Shown piece after piece: positions 45,049 to 56,100 of a stretch of DNA of 64,000 bases. Location of the stretch: NCBI GenBank assembly GCA_046328995.1, contig JAXLVN010000002.1, positions 1-64,000 of the forward strand, read 5' to 3'. This DNA is from JADJXV01 sp046328995 (GTDB lineage Bacteria; Bacteroidota; Ignavibacteria; Kapaibacteriales; UBA961). Below the pieces are notes generated by a model. The model made no database searches. It was not told where the DNA came from and saw only the letters and a program-made list of their open reading frames with translations. The position numbers and the translations under genes are program-made. How positions within the stretch are numbered: position 1 is the first letter of the stretch; each line of letters begins with the position of its first letter.

Positions 45049-45888
45049 TTATCTCTTCGTCGGGATATGCGGTTGCTGCTGCGGCGACTCAAGCGGCAAA
45101 TCCGACGGTTTCGGCGGCGCTTTGAGAAAGGAATAGGTGATGCCAAGCGCGGCGCGGAGAGAATTTATCTTCCACGTATCGTTTGTCGAAATGATATTTG
45201 TCAGGCCGAAGGTGTAGAATAATTGGGGAGTTACGGCGAGTGAACCTTCTGCATTAATCGGAAAATCATAGCTTAGTCCGGCAGTCAGTCCCGCTTGCAG
45301 CGTCGATGTTTGGGCGATTGTGCCGTCGCGTTTATTGCGAACGCGGCTGTCATTTTCAAAGGTAATATCCGAGGGCGCGAGCAGGGTTTCGCTTTGGGAA
45401 TACGTAGCTCGCAGGAGAGTGCCGATGCTGAGTCCGCCATGCACGGCGAGCGAATTCCAGAGCAAATATTTTGCCATCGGTTCGAAGGTGAGCATGCTGA
45501 TACGGGTGTCGATTTTATGTTCGAATAATCCTGTCGCTACTCCATTATTATCAATTATCTGCGTTTGCTGCGCGGTCATCGTGCCGTTGAGCATTTCGAG
45601 CCCAATATGCATTTCGGCAAGGAGCGAGCGACCGACGGGAAGTGAAAACGCCGCACCGAAAGAGGGGGCATTGCCGCTGCCGTCTGAGTATTGCGGACAG
45701 CAACTCGGCACGCCCGGCATGCCCGTAAAATTCGCCTGATGCTGATTGAAATTCAGTCCGCCGGAGAGCATGAGCGTCCATTCGAGCGTTTTTTTGCCGG
45801 TGGAGTCGATGATACTATTCTGAGCGAATACGGTAGTCACTTGTGCACAGGCAATATAAATAAAGACGATAAGGAAGAGTTGTTTCAT
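45049..45888 (-). CDS. Outer-membrane beta-barrel protein with proline-rich tail
   Basis: The 279-residue protein has a signal peptide (MKQLFLIVFIYIACAQVTTVFA) and alternating strands such as WTLMLSGGLNFNQHQ, SFGAAFSLPVGRSLLAEMHIG, MLTFEPMAKYLLW and LAVHGGLSIG, up to ALGITYSFL. This is the pattern of small outer-membrane barrels in Bacteroidota. After the last strand it continues with a Pro-rich tail of about 25 residues, an unusual end for a barrel and possibly a periplasmic extension. No ligand can be suggested. The hairpin array lies upstream of its start. Confidence 0.8.
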   Translation of the reverse strand: MKQLFLIVFIYIACAQVTTVFAQNSIIDSTGKKTLEWTLMLSGGLNFNQHQANFTGMPGVPSCCPQYSDGSGNAPSFGAAFSLPVGRSLLAEMHIGLEMLNGTMTAQQTQIIDNNGVATGLFEHKIDTRISMLTFEPMAKYLLWNSLAVHGGLSIGTLLRATYSQSETLLAPSDITFENDSRVRNKRDGTIAQTSTLQAGLTAGLSYDFPINAEGSLAVTPQLFYTFGLTNIISTNDTWKINSLRAALGITYSFLKAPPKPSDLPLESPQQQPHIPTKR

Positions 45889-45949
45889 GGGTGTTAGATT
45901 ATTGAGTAAATTGTTTTACGTGAGTTCGGGATAACAACAGTGCATTCGA

Positions 45950-46139
45950 GAAGCCCAAAGGGCTTCAATTTCAATAGCCCCGCATGGAATGCGGGGGACA
46001 CAGATACGTAATTCCTAAACCCCAAAGGGGTTTAATCGCGTCCATACCGTCATTAAACCCCGTTGGGGTTTTTTGGGGAACGCTGCATTTATCCACCGAT
46101 TTTATCGGTGGCTATTGATGTTCATCCCTTTTAGGGATG
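45950..46139. repeat. Array of six perfect three-base-loop hairpins
   Basis: Perfect stems of 7 or 8 bp with 3-base loops occur at 45950-45966, 45978-45996, 46017-46033, 46055-46071, 46093-46111 and 46123-46139. Spacing between starts is 28 to 39 bases. The stem sequences differ except that the third and fourth both have AAACCCC arms. No gene is seen in the gap 45889-46248. Confidence 0.9.
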
Positions 46140-46248
46140 GAGGAGGTGCAGAGTATATCGTAATTCCATCTATCATCCTTATAGTATTGAATAGTATGAG
46201 AGGTGGTTATCCCGAACTCACCTTATGTAAAATGAACATCGTACGCGT

Positions 46249-47148
46249 TTACCGTTCGATCATAAACCGTTTGCTGAAGATTTCATTCGGCGTCTTGAGA
46301 ATTAAAAAGTACGACCCGCTTGGTATGAGCGCTACATCGGCATCAAAGGAGAAATGTCCGGGCACAGCGGTGTCTGACTGATACAACGGTGCGATTGTTT
46401 TTCCTTGTACATCAACGAGATAGACCGATGTTAGTCCACGTTCGCTGAGCTGATATTCAATCGTCGAGACATTCACAGCCGGATTCGGATACGCCCGTAT
46501 GAGCGCTGCCGCACCCGAACGCTTGATGAGCCGTGAAGTATCGCCGGCCTCGCAGATTCCCGTAAGATGAAGGTCACCATTTTTCGTGATAATTTTCACG
46601 CGATTGGTCTCATTCCAAAGGAAGGATTGAATAGTCAGCGGGGTACGTTCAGCATCGCCAAGCTTGGCGGTGAATTCCATTTCAGCCAAAACCCCCGCTG
46701 TATCGGTGACAGTGCCGGTAATCGTCAGTTCACCTTTATTCCCTGTACGCTTATATGGATATTTACTGCCGATTGGTTCTAAAAGCGAAGCATTAAAGGT
46801 AATTACCGCCGTAAAGGTGCGCGCTGATGTTTCGAGTAAATGGCTCGATTGCTCCAGAATCAGCGGCACTTTCACCGATTGTCCGATCGGCGCTTCGACG
46901 CTTGGGAGGACGACCACGCTACCGAACCCACTCGACCGCATAATTTGGGTGGCATTATACCAAAACCCCACCGAGTGGCTCACCGGCGATTGTGCAATCC
47001 GACCGATTGCCGTCTGGCTCACCGTGCCGCGCAGGGTGGTCGTGCCATTAGTCGAGCTCCCGCCGCCACTGCCCATGACGCTTCGATTAATCGTTTGTCC
47101 GGTGCAGATGGCCGAACACGAAAGCAAGAGAAGAAAGAGTAATTTCAT
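46249..47148 (-). CDS. T9SS-exported protein following the giant adhesin
   Basis: The 299-residue product has a signal peptide (MKLLFLLLLSCSAICTGQ), a Gly/Ser/Thr-rich start (SVMGSGGGSSTNGTTTLRGT), a beta domain resembling cohesin-like or other all-beta surface modules (VPLILEQSS, FTAVITFNASLLEP, LAEMEFTAKLG), and a T9SS type A sorting domain at the end (AYPNPAVNVSTIEY, SGSYFLILKTPNEIFSKRFM). The opening GGGSSTNG and the phrase VSHSVGFWYN are frequent at the start of such proteins in this lineage. It starts 32 bases after the giant gene and is probably in the same operon, so it may help display or anchor that protein. That is inference. Confidence 0.82.
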   Translation of the reverse strand: MKLLFLLLLSCSAICTGQTINRSVMGSGGGSSTNGTTTLRGTVSQTAIGRIAQSPVSHSVGFWYNATQIMRSSGFGSVVVLPSVEAPIGQSVKVPLILEQSSHLLETSARTFTAVITFNASLLEPIGSKYPYKRTGNKGELTITGTVTDTAGVLAEMEFTAKLGDAERTPLTIQSFLWNETNRVKIITKNGDLHLTGICEAGDTSRLIKRSGAAALIRAYPNPAVNVSTIEYQLSERGLTSVYLVDVQGKTIAPLYQSDTAVPGHFSFDADVALIPSGSYFLILKTPNEIFSKRFMIER

Positions 47149-47180
47149 AGAATTGTAGTAATAATTGATAGAAATAACTC

Positions 47181-50100
47181 TTAAGGTTGTATGACCGTTA
47201 TATCAAAATTGACTGCTGCAGGATTAATCGCACCCGTCGTCGAATTCACAAATTTAATCCGCACATTATCTGCTGCCGATACGCGGGCTGAGGCGATGAC
47301 GATGCCGTCTTCCATATCGCCGCGGGGTGAGACGATGACCGTACTTCCGACTGCTGCACCCGTGACGGCTACATTCACATACGCAGTACCGCCATCGGCA
47401 GGAAGATTCGCGCAATCAACAGCTTGATCAAGGAGTTGAAGGATTTTTTTGCCCCAGGCAAGTCCGCCGCTGCCGTCATTTGTGAGCACAGAATTTGCGC
47501 CGCCTTGGGATGCCGGAAGTGTGTAGGTAATATCCGCTGATTGTGTACCTGCTTTGAATGCCGTGTAATTTGTCGCGGCGACCGGGAAAGTACCCGAGGA
47601 GTTTTGCGCTTCGTAAAAGCGGAGTTCACTTGCCGTGTTTTTGTTATTTGCAAGCCAGAGATTGGTATTGCCGAAGACGGCTACATCCGAAGCATCGATA
47701 TTCATGGGAAGAGAACCGGCACTGTTATTGGCATGAAAGCCGACCGAGCGGGCTGCTGAGGAACTAAAATTGAGCCCGCGACCGCCAACTATCGAGGAAT
47801 AATCGCCGGCATTGATATTGCCGAGACCTCCGACGACGGCCGAGGTAACGCCTGAGGCGGCATTACCGGACGTCACACTGCCGTTTTCACCGCCACCGCC
47901 GACAAATGATCCTATACCGCTTGCGAGGTTAGAGCGACCACCGGCGATGGTAGCATAGCTATTCTGAACATTATTAAATGTACCACCGCCGACGAATCCA
48001 TACGCGCTGATGACGGAATTCGCATAGCCACCGGCGATTGTTGTATAGGTGTTACTTGCGGTATTACTATATCCGCCACCTATGAATGCTGCTGTATTGC
48101 TGGCGGTATTTCCATCGCCACCGGCAATTGTTGCATAGGAGGCACTGGCCCAATTACCATTTCCACCGGCTACGGTTGCGGCATTTGCACTGGCTGTATT
48201 CACATTTCCTCCTCCTACGGTGGTATAATTTGAGCTGGCAGTGTTTTGATATCCTCCACTCACGGTAGAACTAATACCACTCGCCACCTGAGTAGCATTG
48301 GTGCGCAGTGACTGCCAGTCCACGGAATTTATACCACGTTTATTACCGCCACTCACGGCATTGTTGGGTATTTGCGCCATGACAGATCCATTCCCCTTGG
48401 GTGTAAGAGCGATATCGACATTCGTTGCGCCATTGAGAGCGAGTAATTGCACAACGGGAGTCGATGCATTGGGAGCGGAGGAATTGACCGATTCGACAAA
48501 ATTAGCCAAGCTACTCGGCGAACCCCATGATAAAACGCCACTTCCGTCATTTTTGAGAAATGTGTTGGCGCCACCTTGGGCTGTTGGAAGAGTGTAGGTA
48601 ATATCCGCCGATTGCGAGCCGGCTTTGAAGGCAGTGTAATTAATAGCAGCACTCGCCGGAAAATACGGGCTGCCGGATTGCGCTTCGTAATAGCGGAATT
48701 CATGGGCTTTCCCATCGGTACCGCCGACGGCAAGTTCGGTATTACCAAAGACGGACAATTGCGGTACCGTGAGATTCATTCCATACGCCGTCGTATCGCC
48801 GTTGAAGCCGAATGTACCGCCGGCAGCCGGCCAGATCGTCAGGCGCGTTCCGCCGGGGATCGCCGAACCCGTTGCCATTGCAGTATTTCCGCTGCCACCG
48901 CCGACTGCTGAGAAATTACCGCTGGCTCCATTACTTGTACCGCCACTGACGGTCGTACCATTGCCTGAAGCAGAGTTGGTATTACCACCGGCGATAGTTG
49001 TATAATTACCACTGAGAGTATGGCTGTATCCGCCGCCGATAAATCCGTAACTTCCTGACATTGTATGGCGTTCACCTCCTGCAAGTGTCTGACTTCCGCC
49101 GGACTGATTATTGAGGTAGCCGCCGCCGAGGAAGGAGTAATTAGCCGAAACTGTATGGCCATATCCGCTGACTATTGAAGAATTCGAACCGGATAAGGTG
49201 TTGTTTATACCGCCGCCTAAGAAAGACTGCGAGCCGCTCGCCACCTGCGTAGCCACGGAGCGAAGTGTTTGAAAATCAACCGAATAGGTGCCGCGTTTGT
49301 TGCCGCCGGCAGCAGTATTATCCGGAATTTGTGCTAAGATGGCGCCCTGACCTTTCGGAGCAATTGCAAAATCAACTGTTCCGGCTGCATGGCTAGGCGT
49401 GAGCTGTGCTACAGGAATTCCACCATTGGGAGCCGAGGTATTGACCGATTCGACAAAATTTTGCAGTCCGCTCGAAGCCCATGATAAATTTCCACTTCCG
49501 TCATTTTTGAGGAAGGTATTGGCACTTCCCTGAGCAGTCGGCAGAGTGTAGGCGACATTAGCCGACATCGTGCCTGCTTTGAAGGAGGTGAAGTTCGTCG
49601 TCGCGGCAGGGAAGGCGCCGGTCGTATTTTGCGCTTCGTAGAATCGGAGTTCGGTGGCTGTATTATTGGTATTGGCGAGCCACACATTCGCATTGCCAAA
49701 GACGGCTGCGTCCGATGAGTCGATGGTCATGGGAGATGAACCGGCTGCATTATTGGCGTGGAATCCTACGACGCGATCGGCAGTCGCGCCGAGGGTGAGT
49801 CCGCGTCCGCCGAGGATGGAGGAATAATCGCCTGCATTACTATTACCATAGCCACCGAGAATGGAAGATGCCGCGCCGGAAGCAGTATTACCGCTGGTGG
49901 CTGCGCCATTATCACCACCGCCACCGACGAAGGAACCTGCACCGCTTGCAGTGTTAGAGCGTCCGCCGGAAATGCTTGAATACGAACCGCTTGCGAGGTT
50001 ACCCGAGCCGCCGCCGATGGCTGCCGCGCCACCGTTTGCCGTATTATTCGTACCGCCACTAATCGTTGCAGCGGATACACTTGCAGAATTAGTGCTGCCT

Positions 50101-53100
50101 CCGGCGACGGTTGCGTTGAGTCCGGCTGCGGAGTTCACATCACCGCCGCCGATGGTCGCATTTTGTCCGCTCGCCACATTGCCATTACCGCCGCCGATGG
50201 TGGTATTGGAATTACTTGCCTGATTGCTATTACCACCGCTAATCGTTGCGCCGGTTGAGGTTGCAGTATTTATCGAACCTCCGCCGACGGACGAGTTTTG
50301 TCCGCTTGCTGTATTACTTGTACCACCGCTGACGGTTGAATTGAGTCCGCTTGCCGTATTACCCTGACCGCCGCCGATGGTAGAAGTATTCCCGCTCGCT
50401 ACCTGTGCGGCTGCCGAGCGTACCATCTGCATGTCCACGGCATTGGTGCCACGTTTGTTGCCGCCTGCTGCTGTAGCGGTTGGCACCTGAAGTACAAAAG
50501 CACCTGTTCCTTTGGGGCTAATAGCAGCATCGACGTTGGTAGCGGCATTGGTGGCGGCAAGCTGAACAACGGGCACGGTGGTATTGGGTGCAGCCGCATT
50601 GACTGCTTCCGTCCAATTGACAAGTCCGCTATAGGCAGCCACCCAACTGGTATTTGTACCATCGGTTTGCAATACTTTCCCTGAATTTCCTGTTTGCGTG
50701 GGTAATAAATTATTGAGTCCTGCATTAGCAGTTGTTGCTCCCGTTCCACCTTTACTAATAGCAATCGTCGGCAAATCATTAGCAGCAATAGCTCTAAAGA
50801 CCGGCGCACCCGTCGCACCATCCGGTGAAGCGAAAATAAGATTCTGCGTTTGCGTCGCAAAACTTGCCGATAGTGTTCCCGCTGAAGTAATAGGCGAACC
50901 CGACACGGAGAAAATCGATGGAAGCGAAAGTCCCACCGACGTCACCGAACCATTAGCCGCAGCCACCCAACTGGTATTCGTACCATCAGTTTGTAATACT
51001 TTCCCAGAATTCCCCGTTTGCGCAGGTAATAAATTATTGAGCCCCTCCGTCGCCGTAGTTCCCCCAGTCCCACCTTTAGAAATCGGAATCGTCGGCAAAT
51101 CATTAGCAGTAATAGCTCTGAAGACCGGCGCACCCGTCGCACCATCCGGCGAAGCGAAGAAAAGATTCTGATTTTGGGAAGCAAGAGAAGCAGAAAGCGT
51201 TCCAGCCGTTGTCACCGGCGAACCCGACACCGAGAAAATTGATGGTAAAGTAAGTCCCACCGACGTCACCGAACCATTAGCCGCAGCGACCCAACTAGTA
51301 TTTGTACCATCGGTTTGCAATACTTTCCCAGAATTCCCCGTTTGCGCAGGTAATAAATTATTGAGTCCCGCAGTCGCCGTAGTCGCCCCAGTCCCACCTT
51401 TAGAAATCGGAATCGTCGGCAGATCATTCGCCGTAATAGCTCTGAAGACCGGCGCGCCAGTCGCACCATCCGGTGAAGCGAAGATAAGATTCTGATTTTG
51501 CGTCGCTAAACTTGCTGAAAGCGTACCTGCAGTAGTAATCGGCGAACCCGACACCGAGAAAATTGACGGTAAGGTAAGTCCCACCGACGTCACCGAACCA
51601 TTAGCCGCAGCCACCCAACTAGTATTCGTACCATCCGTTTGCAATACTTTCCCTGAGTTACCTGTTTGTGTAGGTAATAAATTAGTAAGCGCGCCATTAG
51701 CAGTCGTTGCTCCCGTTCCACCTTTAGTAATAGCAATAGTAGGAAGATCATTCGCCGCAATAGCTCTAAAGACCGGCGCACCCGTCGCACCATCAGGTGA
51801 AGCGAAGAAAAGATTCTGATTTTGGGAAGCAAGAGAAGCGGAAAGCGTGCCTGCTGATGTAATTGGCGAACCTGTCACCGAAAAAATGGACGGTAAGGTA
51901 AGCCCCACCGATGTTACCGAACCATTAGCCGCAGCCACCCAACTGGTATTCGTACCATCCGTTTGCAATACTTTTCCTGAATTTCCGGTTTGGGTGGGTA
52001 ATAAATTCGTAAGTGCGCCATTCGCGGTCGTTGCTCCCGTTCCACCTTTACTAATAGCAATAGTAGGCAGATCATTTGCTGTAATAGCTCTGAAAACAGG
52101 CGCACCGGTCGCACCATCAGGCGAAGCGAAGATAAGATTCTGCGTTTGCGTAGCCAGCGAAGCCGAAAGCGTACCCGCTGAAGTAATTGGCGAACCCGTC
52201 ACCGAAAAAATTGATGGTAAGGTAAGCCCAACCGACGTCACCGAACCATTTGCTGCAGCAACCCAACTAGTATTCGTACCATCAGTTTGCAATACTTTCC
52301 CTGAGTTACCTGTTTGTGTAGGTAATAAATTAGTAAGCGCGCCATTAGCAGTTGTTGCTCCCGTTCCACCTTTACTAATAGCAATAGTAGGCAGATCATT
52401 TGCCGCAATAGCTCTAAAGACCGGCGCACCTGCTGCACCATCCGGTGAAGCGAAGAAAAGATTCTGATTTTGGGAAGCAAGAGAAGCGGAAAGCGTTCCA
52501 GCCGTTGTAATTGGCGAACCTGTCACAGAGAAAATGGATGGCAAAGTAAGCCCAACCGAAGTCACTGATCCATTCGCCGCAGCCACCCAACTAGTATTCG
52601 TCCCATCAGTTTGCAATACTTTCCCAGAATTCCCGGTTTGCGCAGGTAATAAATTATTGAGCCCTGCATTCGCCGTAGTCGCCCCAGTCCCCCCTTTAGA
52701 AATGGCAATAGTAGGCAGATCATTCGCCGTAATAGCTCTAAAAACCGGCGCACCGGTCGCACCATCCGGCGAAGCAAAGATAAGATTCTGATTTTGCGTC
52801 GCTAAACTTGCTGAAAGCGTACCTGCAGTAGTAATCGGCGAACCCGACACCGAGAAAATTGATGGTAAAGTAAGCCCAACCGACGTCACCGAACCATTAG
52901 CCGCAGCCACCCAACTAGTATTCGTACCATCGGTTTGCAATACTTTCCCAGAATTCCCGGTTTGCGCAGGTAATAAATTATTGAGCCCTGCATTCGCCGT
53001 AGTCGCCCCAGTCCCCCCTTTAGAAATGGCAATAGTAGGCAGATCATTCGCCGTAATAGCTCTGAAGACCGGCGCGCCAGTCGCACCATCCGGTGAAGCG

Positions 53101-56100
53101 AAGATAAGATTCTGATTTTGCGAAGCAAGAGAAGCAGAAAGCGTTCCAGCCGTTGTAATTGGCGATCCCGTCACCGAGAAAATGGACGGTAAGGTAAGTC
53201 CAACCGACGTCACCGATCCATTAGCCGCAGCCACCCAACTAGTATTCGTACCATCGGTTTGTAATACTTTTCCAGAATTCCCGGTTTGTGCAGGTAATAA
53301 ATTATTGAGCCCTGCAGTCGCCGTAGTCGCCCCAGTCCCACCTTTAGAAATAGCAATAGTAGGCAGATCATTTGCTGCAATAGCTCTAAAGACCGGCGCA
53401 CCCGTCGCACCATCCGGCGAAGCGAAGAAAAGATTCTGATTTTGGGAAGCAAGAGAAGCAGAAAGCGTTCCAGCCGTTGTAATTGGCGAACCTGTCACCG
53501 AAAAAATTGATGGTAAGGTAAGCCCCACCGACGTCACCGAACCATTAGCCGCCGCGACCCAACTAGTATTCGTCCCATCAGTTTGCAATACTTTCCCTGA
53601 ATTCCCCGTTTGCGCAGGTAATAAATTATTGAGCCCCGCAGTCGCCGTAGTCGCCCCCGTTCCACCTTTACTAATAGCAATAGTAGGAAGATCATTTGCT
53701 GTAATAGCTCTGAAAACAGGCGCACCGGTCGCACCATCAGGCGAAGCGAAGATAAGATTCTGCGTTTGCGTAGCCAGCGAAGCCGAAAGCGTACCCGCAG
53801 AAGTAATCGGCGAGCCCGTCACAGAGAAAATGGACGGTAAAGTAAGCCCCACCGACGTCACCGAACCATTAGCCGCCGCGACCCAACTGGTATTCGTACC
53901 ATCCGTTTGCAATACTTTCCCAGAATTCCCCGTTTGCGCAGGTAATAAATTATTGAGCCCCGCAGTCGCAGTCGTCGCCCCCGTTCCACCTTTAGAAATG
54001 GCAATAGTCGGCAGATCATTCGCCGTAATAGCTCTAAAAACCGGCGCACCGGTCGCACCATCCGGCGAAGCGAAGATAAGATTTTGATTTTGCGAAGCAA
54101 GAGAAGCGGAAAGCGTTCCAGCCGTTGTCACCGGCGAACCCGTCACCGAAAAAATGGACGGTAAGGTAAGCCCCACCGACGTCACCGAACCATTAGCCGC
54201 AGCCACCCAACTGGTATTCGTACCATCGGTTTGCAATACTTTCCCTGAATTTCCTGTTTGTGTTGGTAATAAATTAGTAAGTGCGCCATTAGCAGTCGTT
54301 GCTCCCGTTCCACCTTTACTAATAGCAATAGTAGGCAGATCATTTGCCGCAATAGCTCTAAAGACCGGCGCACCGGTCGCACCATCCGGTGAAGCGAAGA
54401 TAAGATTCTGATTTTGGGAAGCAAGAGAAGCGGAAAGCGTGCCAGCCGTTGTCACCGGCGAACCCGACACCGAGAAAATTGATGGTAAAGTAAGTCCCAC
54501 CGACGTCACCGATCCATTAGCCGCAGCCACCCAACTAGTGTTCGTCCCATCGGTTTGCAATACTTTCCCTGAGTTTCCTGTTTGGGTGGGTAATAAATTA
54601 GTAAGTGCGCCATTAGCAGTCGTTGCTCCCGTTCCACCTTTACTAATAGCAATAGTAGGAAGATCATTCGCCGCAATAGCTCTAAAGACCGGCGCACCCG
54701 TCGCACCATCCGGCGAAGCGAAGATAAGATTCTGATTTTGGGAAGCAAGAGAAGCAGAAAGCGTTCCAGCCGTTGTCACCGGCGAGCCCGTCACTGAAAA
54801 AATGGATGGCAAAGTAAGCCCAACCGACGTCACCGAACCATTAGCCGCAGCCACCCAACTGGTATTCGTACCATCCGTTTGCAATACTTTCCCTGAATTA
54901 CCTGTTTGTGTTGGTAATAAATTAGTAAGTGCGCCATTCGCAGTCGTTGCTCCCGTTCCACCTTTACTAATAGCAATAGTAGGCAGATCATTTGCCGCAA
55001 TAGCTCTAAAGACCGGCGCGCCAGTCGCACCATCCGGCGAAGCGAAGAAAAGATTCTGATTTTGGGAAGCAAGAGAAGCGGAAAGCGTGCCTGCTGATGT
55101 AATTGGGGAACCCGTCACCGAAAAAATGGACGGTAAGGTAAGCCCCACCGACGTTACCGAACCTGAGCCGGCGGCGGAGGGTTCCCATTTGTTTGTTGTT
55201 CCATTCCAACTCAGCACTTGTCCATTTGCCGGTGCTGCGTTTGAAACAGCTTTACCTTGGATATTTGCGACCGTGGGATTCGGGTAAGTGCCTGATAAAT
55301 CACCACCTGCTGCGCCGCTCGGAGGTAGTGAAGTCGGAATAATTCCCGGTGCAAGTTTTGCGAGGGTGACCTGTCCGTCGGCAATTTTCTCTGTTGTTAC
55401 GGACCCTGCGCCGAGTTTCAGATTAGTAATTGCACCATTAGCGACGGCGGGATTCGGATACGTGCCGGCGAGATCGCCGCCGGCGGCTGTACCGATGAGC
55501 ATATCATCATTGGGATTGGTATCGACAAAGGTTGGCTGCCAGGTATTCGTAGATGAATTAAAAGCTAATACCTGACCATTTAAAAGACTTGTGGCAAGTA
55601 TTTTTTTGCCGGCTAAGCCCGTGACAGTTGCATTGGTATGCGGACCGCTCAGGTCACCGCCGGTTGTGAGCACGGAGAACTGATTGCCGGTGAGTGCTAA
55701 GCCGGCGCCTGCTGTATAGCTTGCGTTATCGTCATTCGCCGGTAGCCATGCGGTTCCATTCCATTTGAGTACTTGACCGGCGCTTGCATTTTGCGAGGCG
55801 AGGGAGATGATTTGTCCCTGTACAGTAATTGCACTGCTCCCGGAGTAGGTCGTTTCTTTGGCCGGCTTCCAATTGGTACCATCAAAACGGAGGATGTCAT
55901 TCGCCGTTGCATCGGTGGTGGCGATGTTTTTGAGAGGGATAGTACCCGCGCGGAGAGTCGTTGTGGCTCCGTTCGCCGAAGTAACAACAATGGAATTATC
56001 TTCAGATGCAATGGACTTGATGCCTTGTTCACTCGCAATGGTGAGTGTATTTCCTGCTTGGGTAATTGACGTAGCGCCCGTGCCCTGAAGGGTGAGATTC

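Noticed and set aside
50620..55160. Prophage tail-fibre gene
   Set aside because: The repeats resemble tail-fibre sequences, but the protein has a signal peptide and no other phage genes are present.
50698..55287. Repeated plus-strand open frames of 80 to 200 codons opposite the giant gene
   Set aside because: They recur every 324 bases with the same sequence and are the complement of the repeat array; no ribosome-binding sites or recognisable product.
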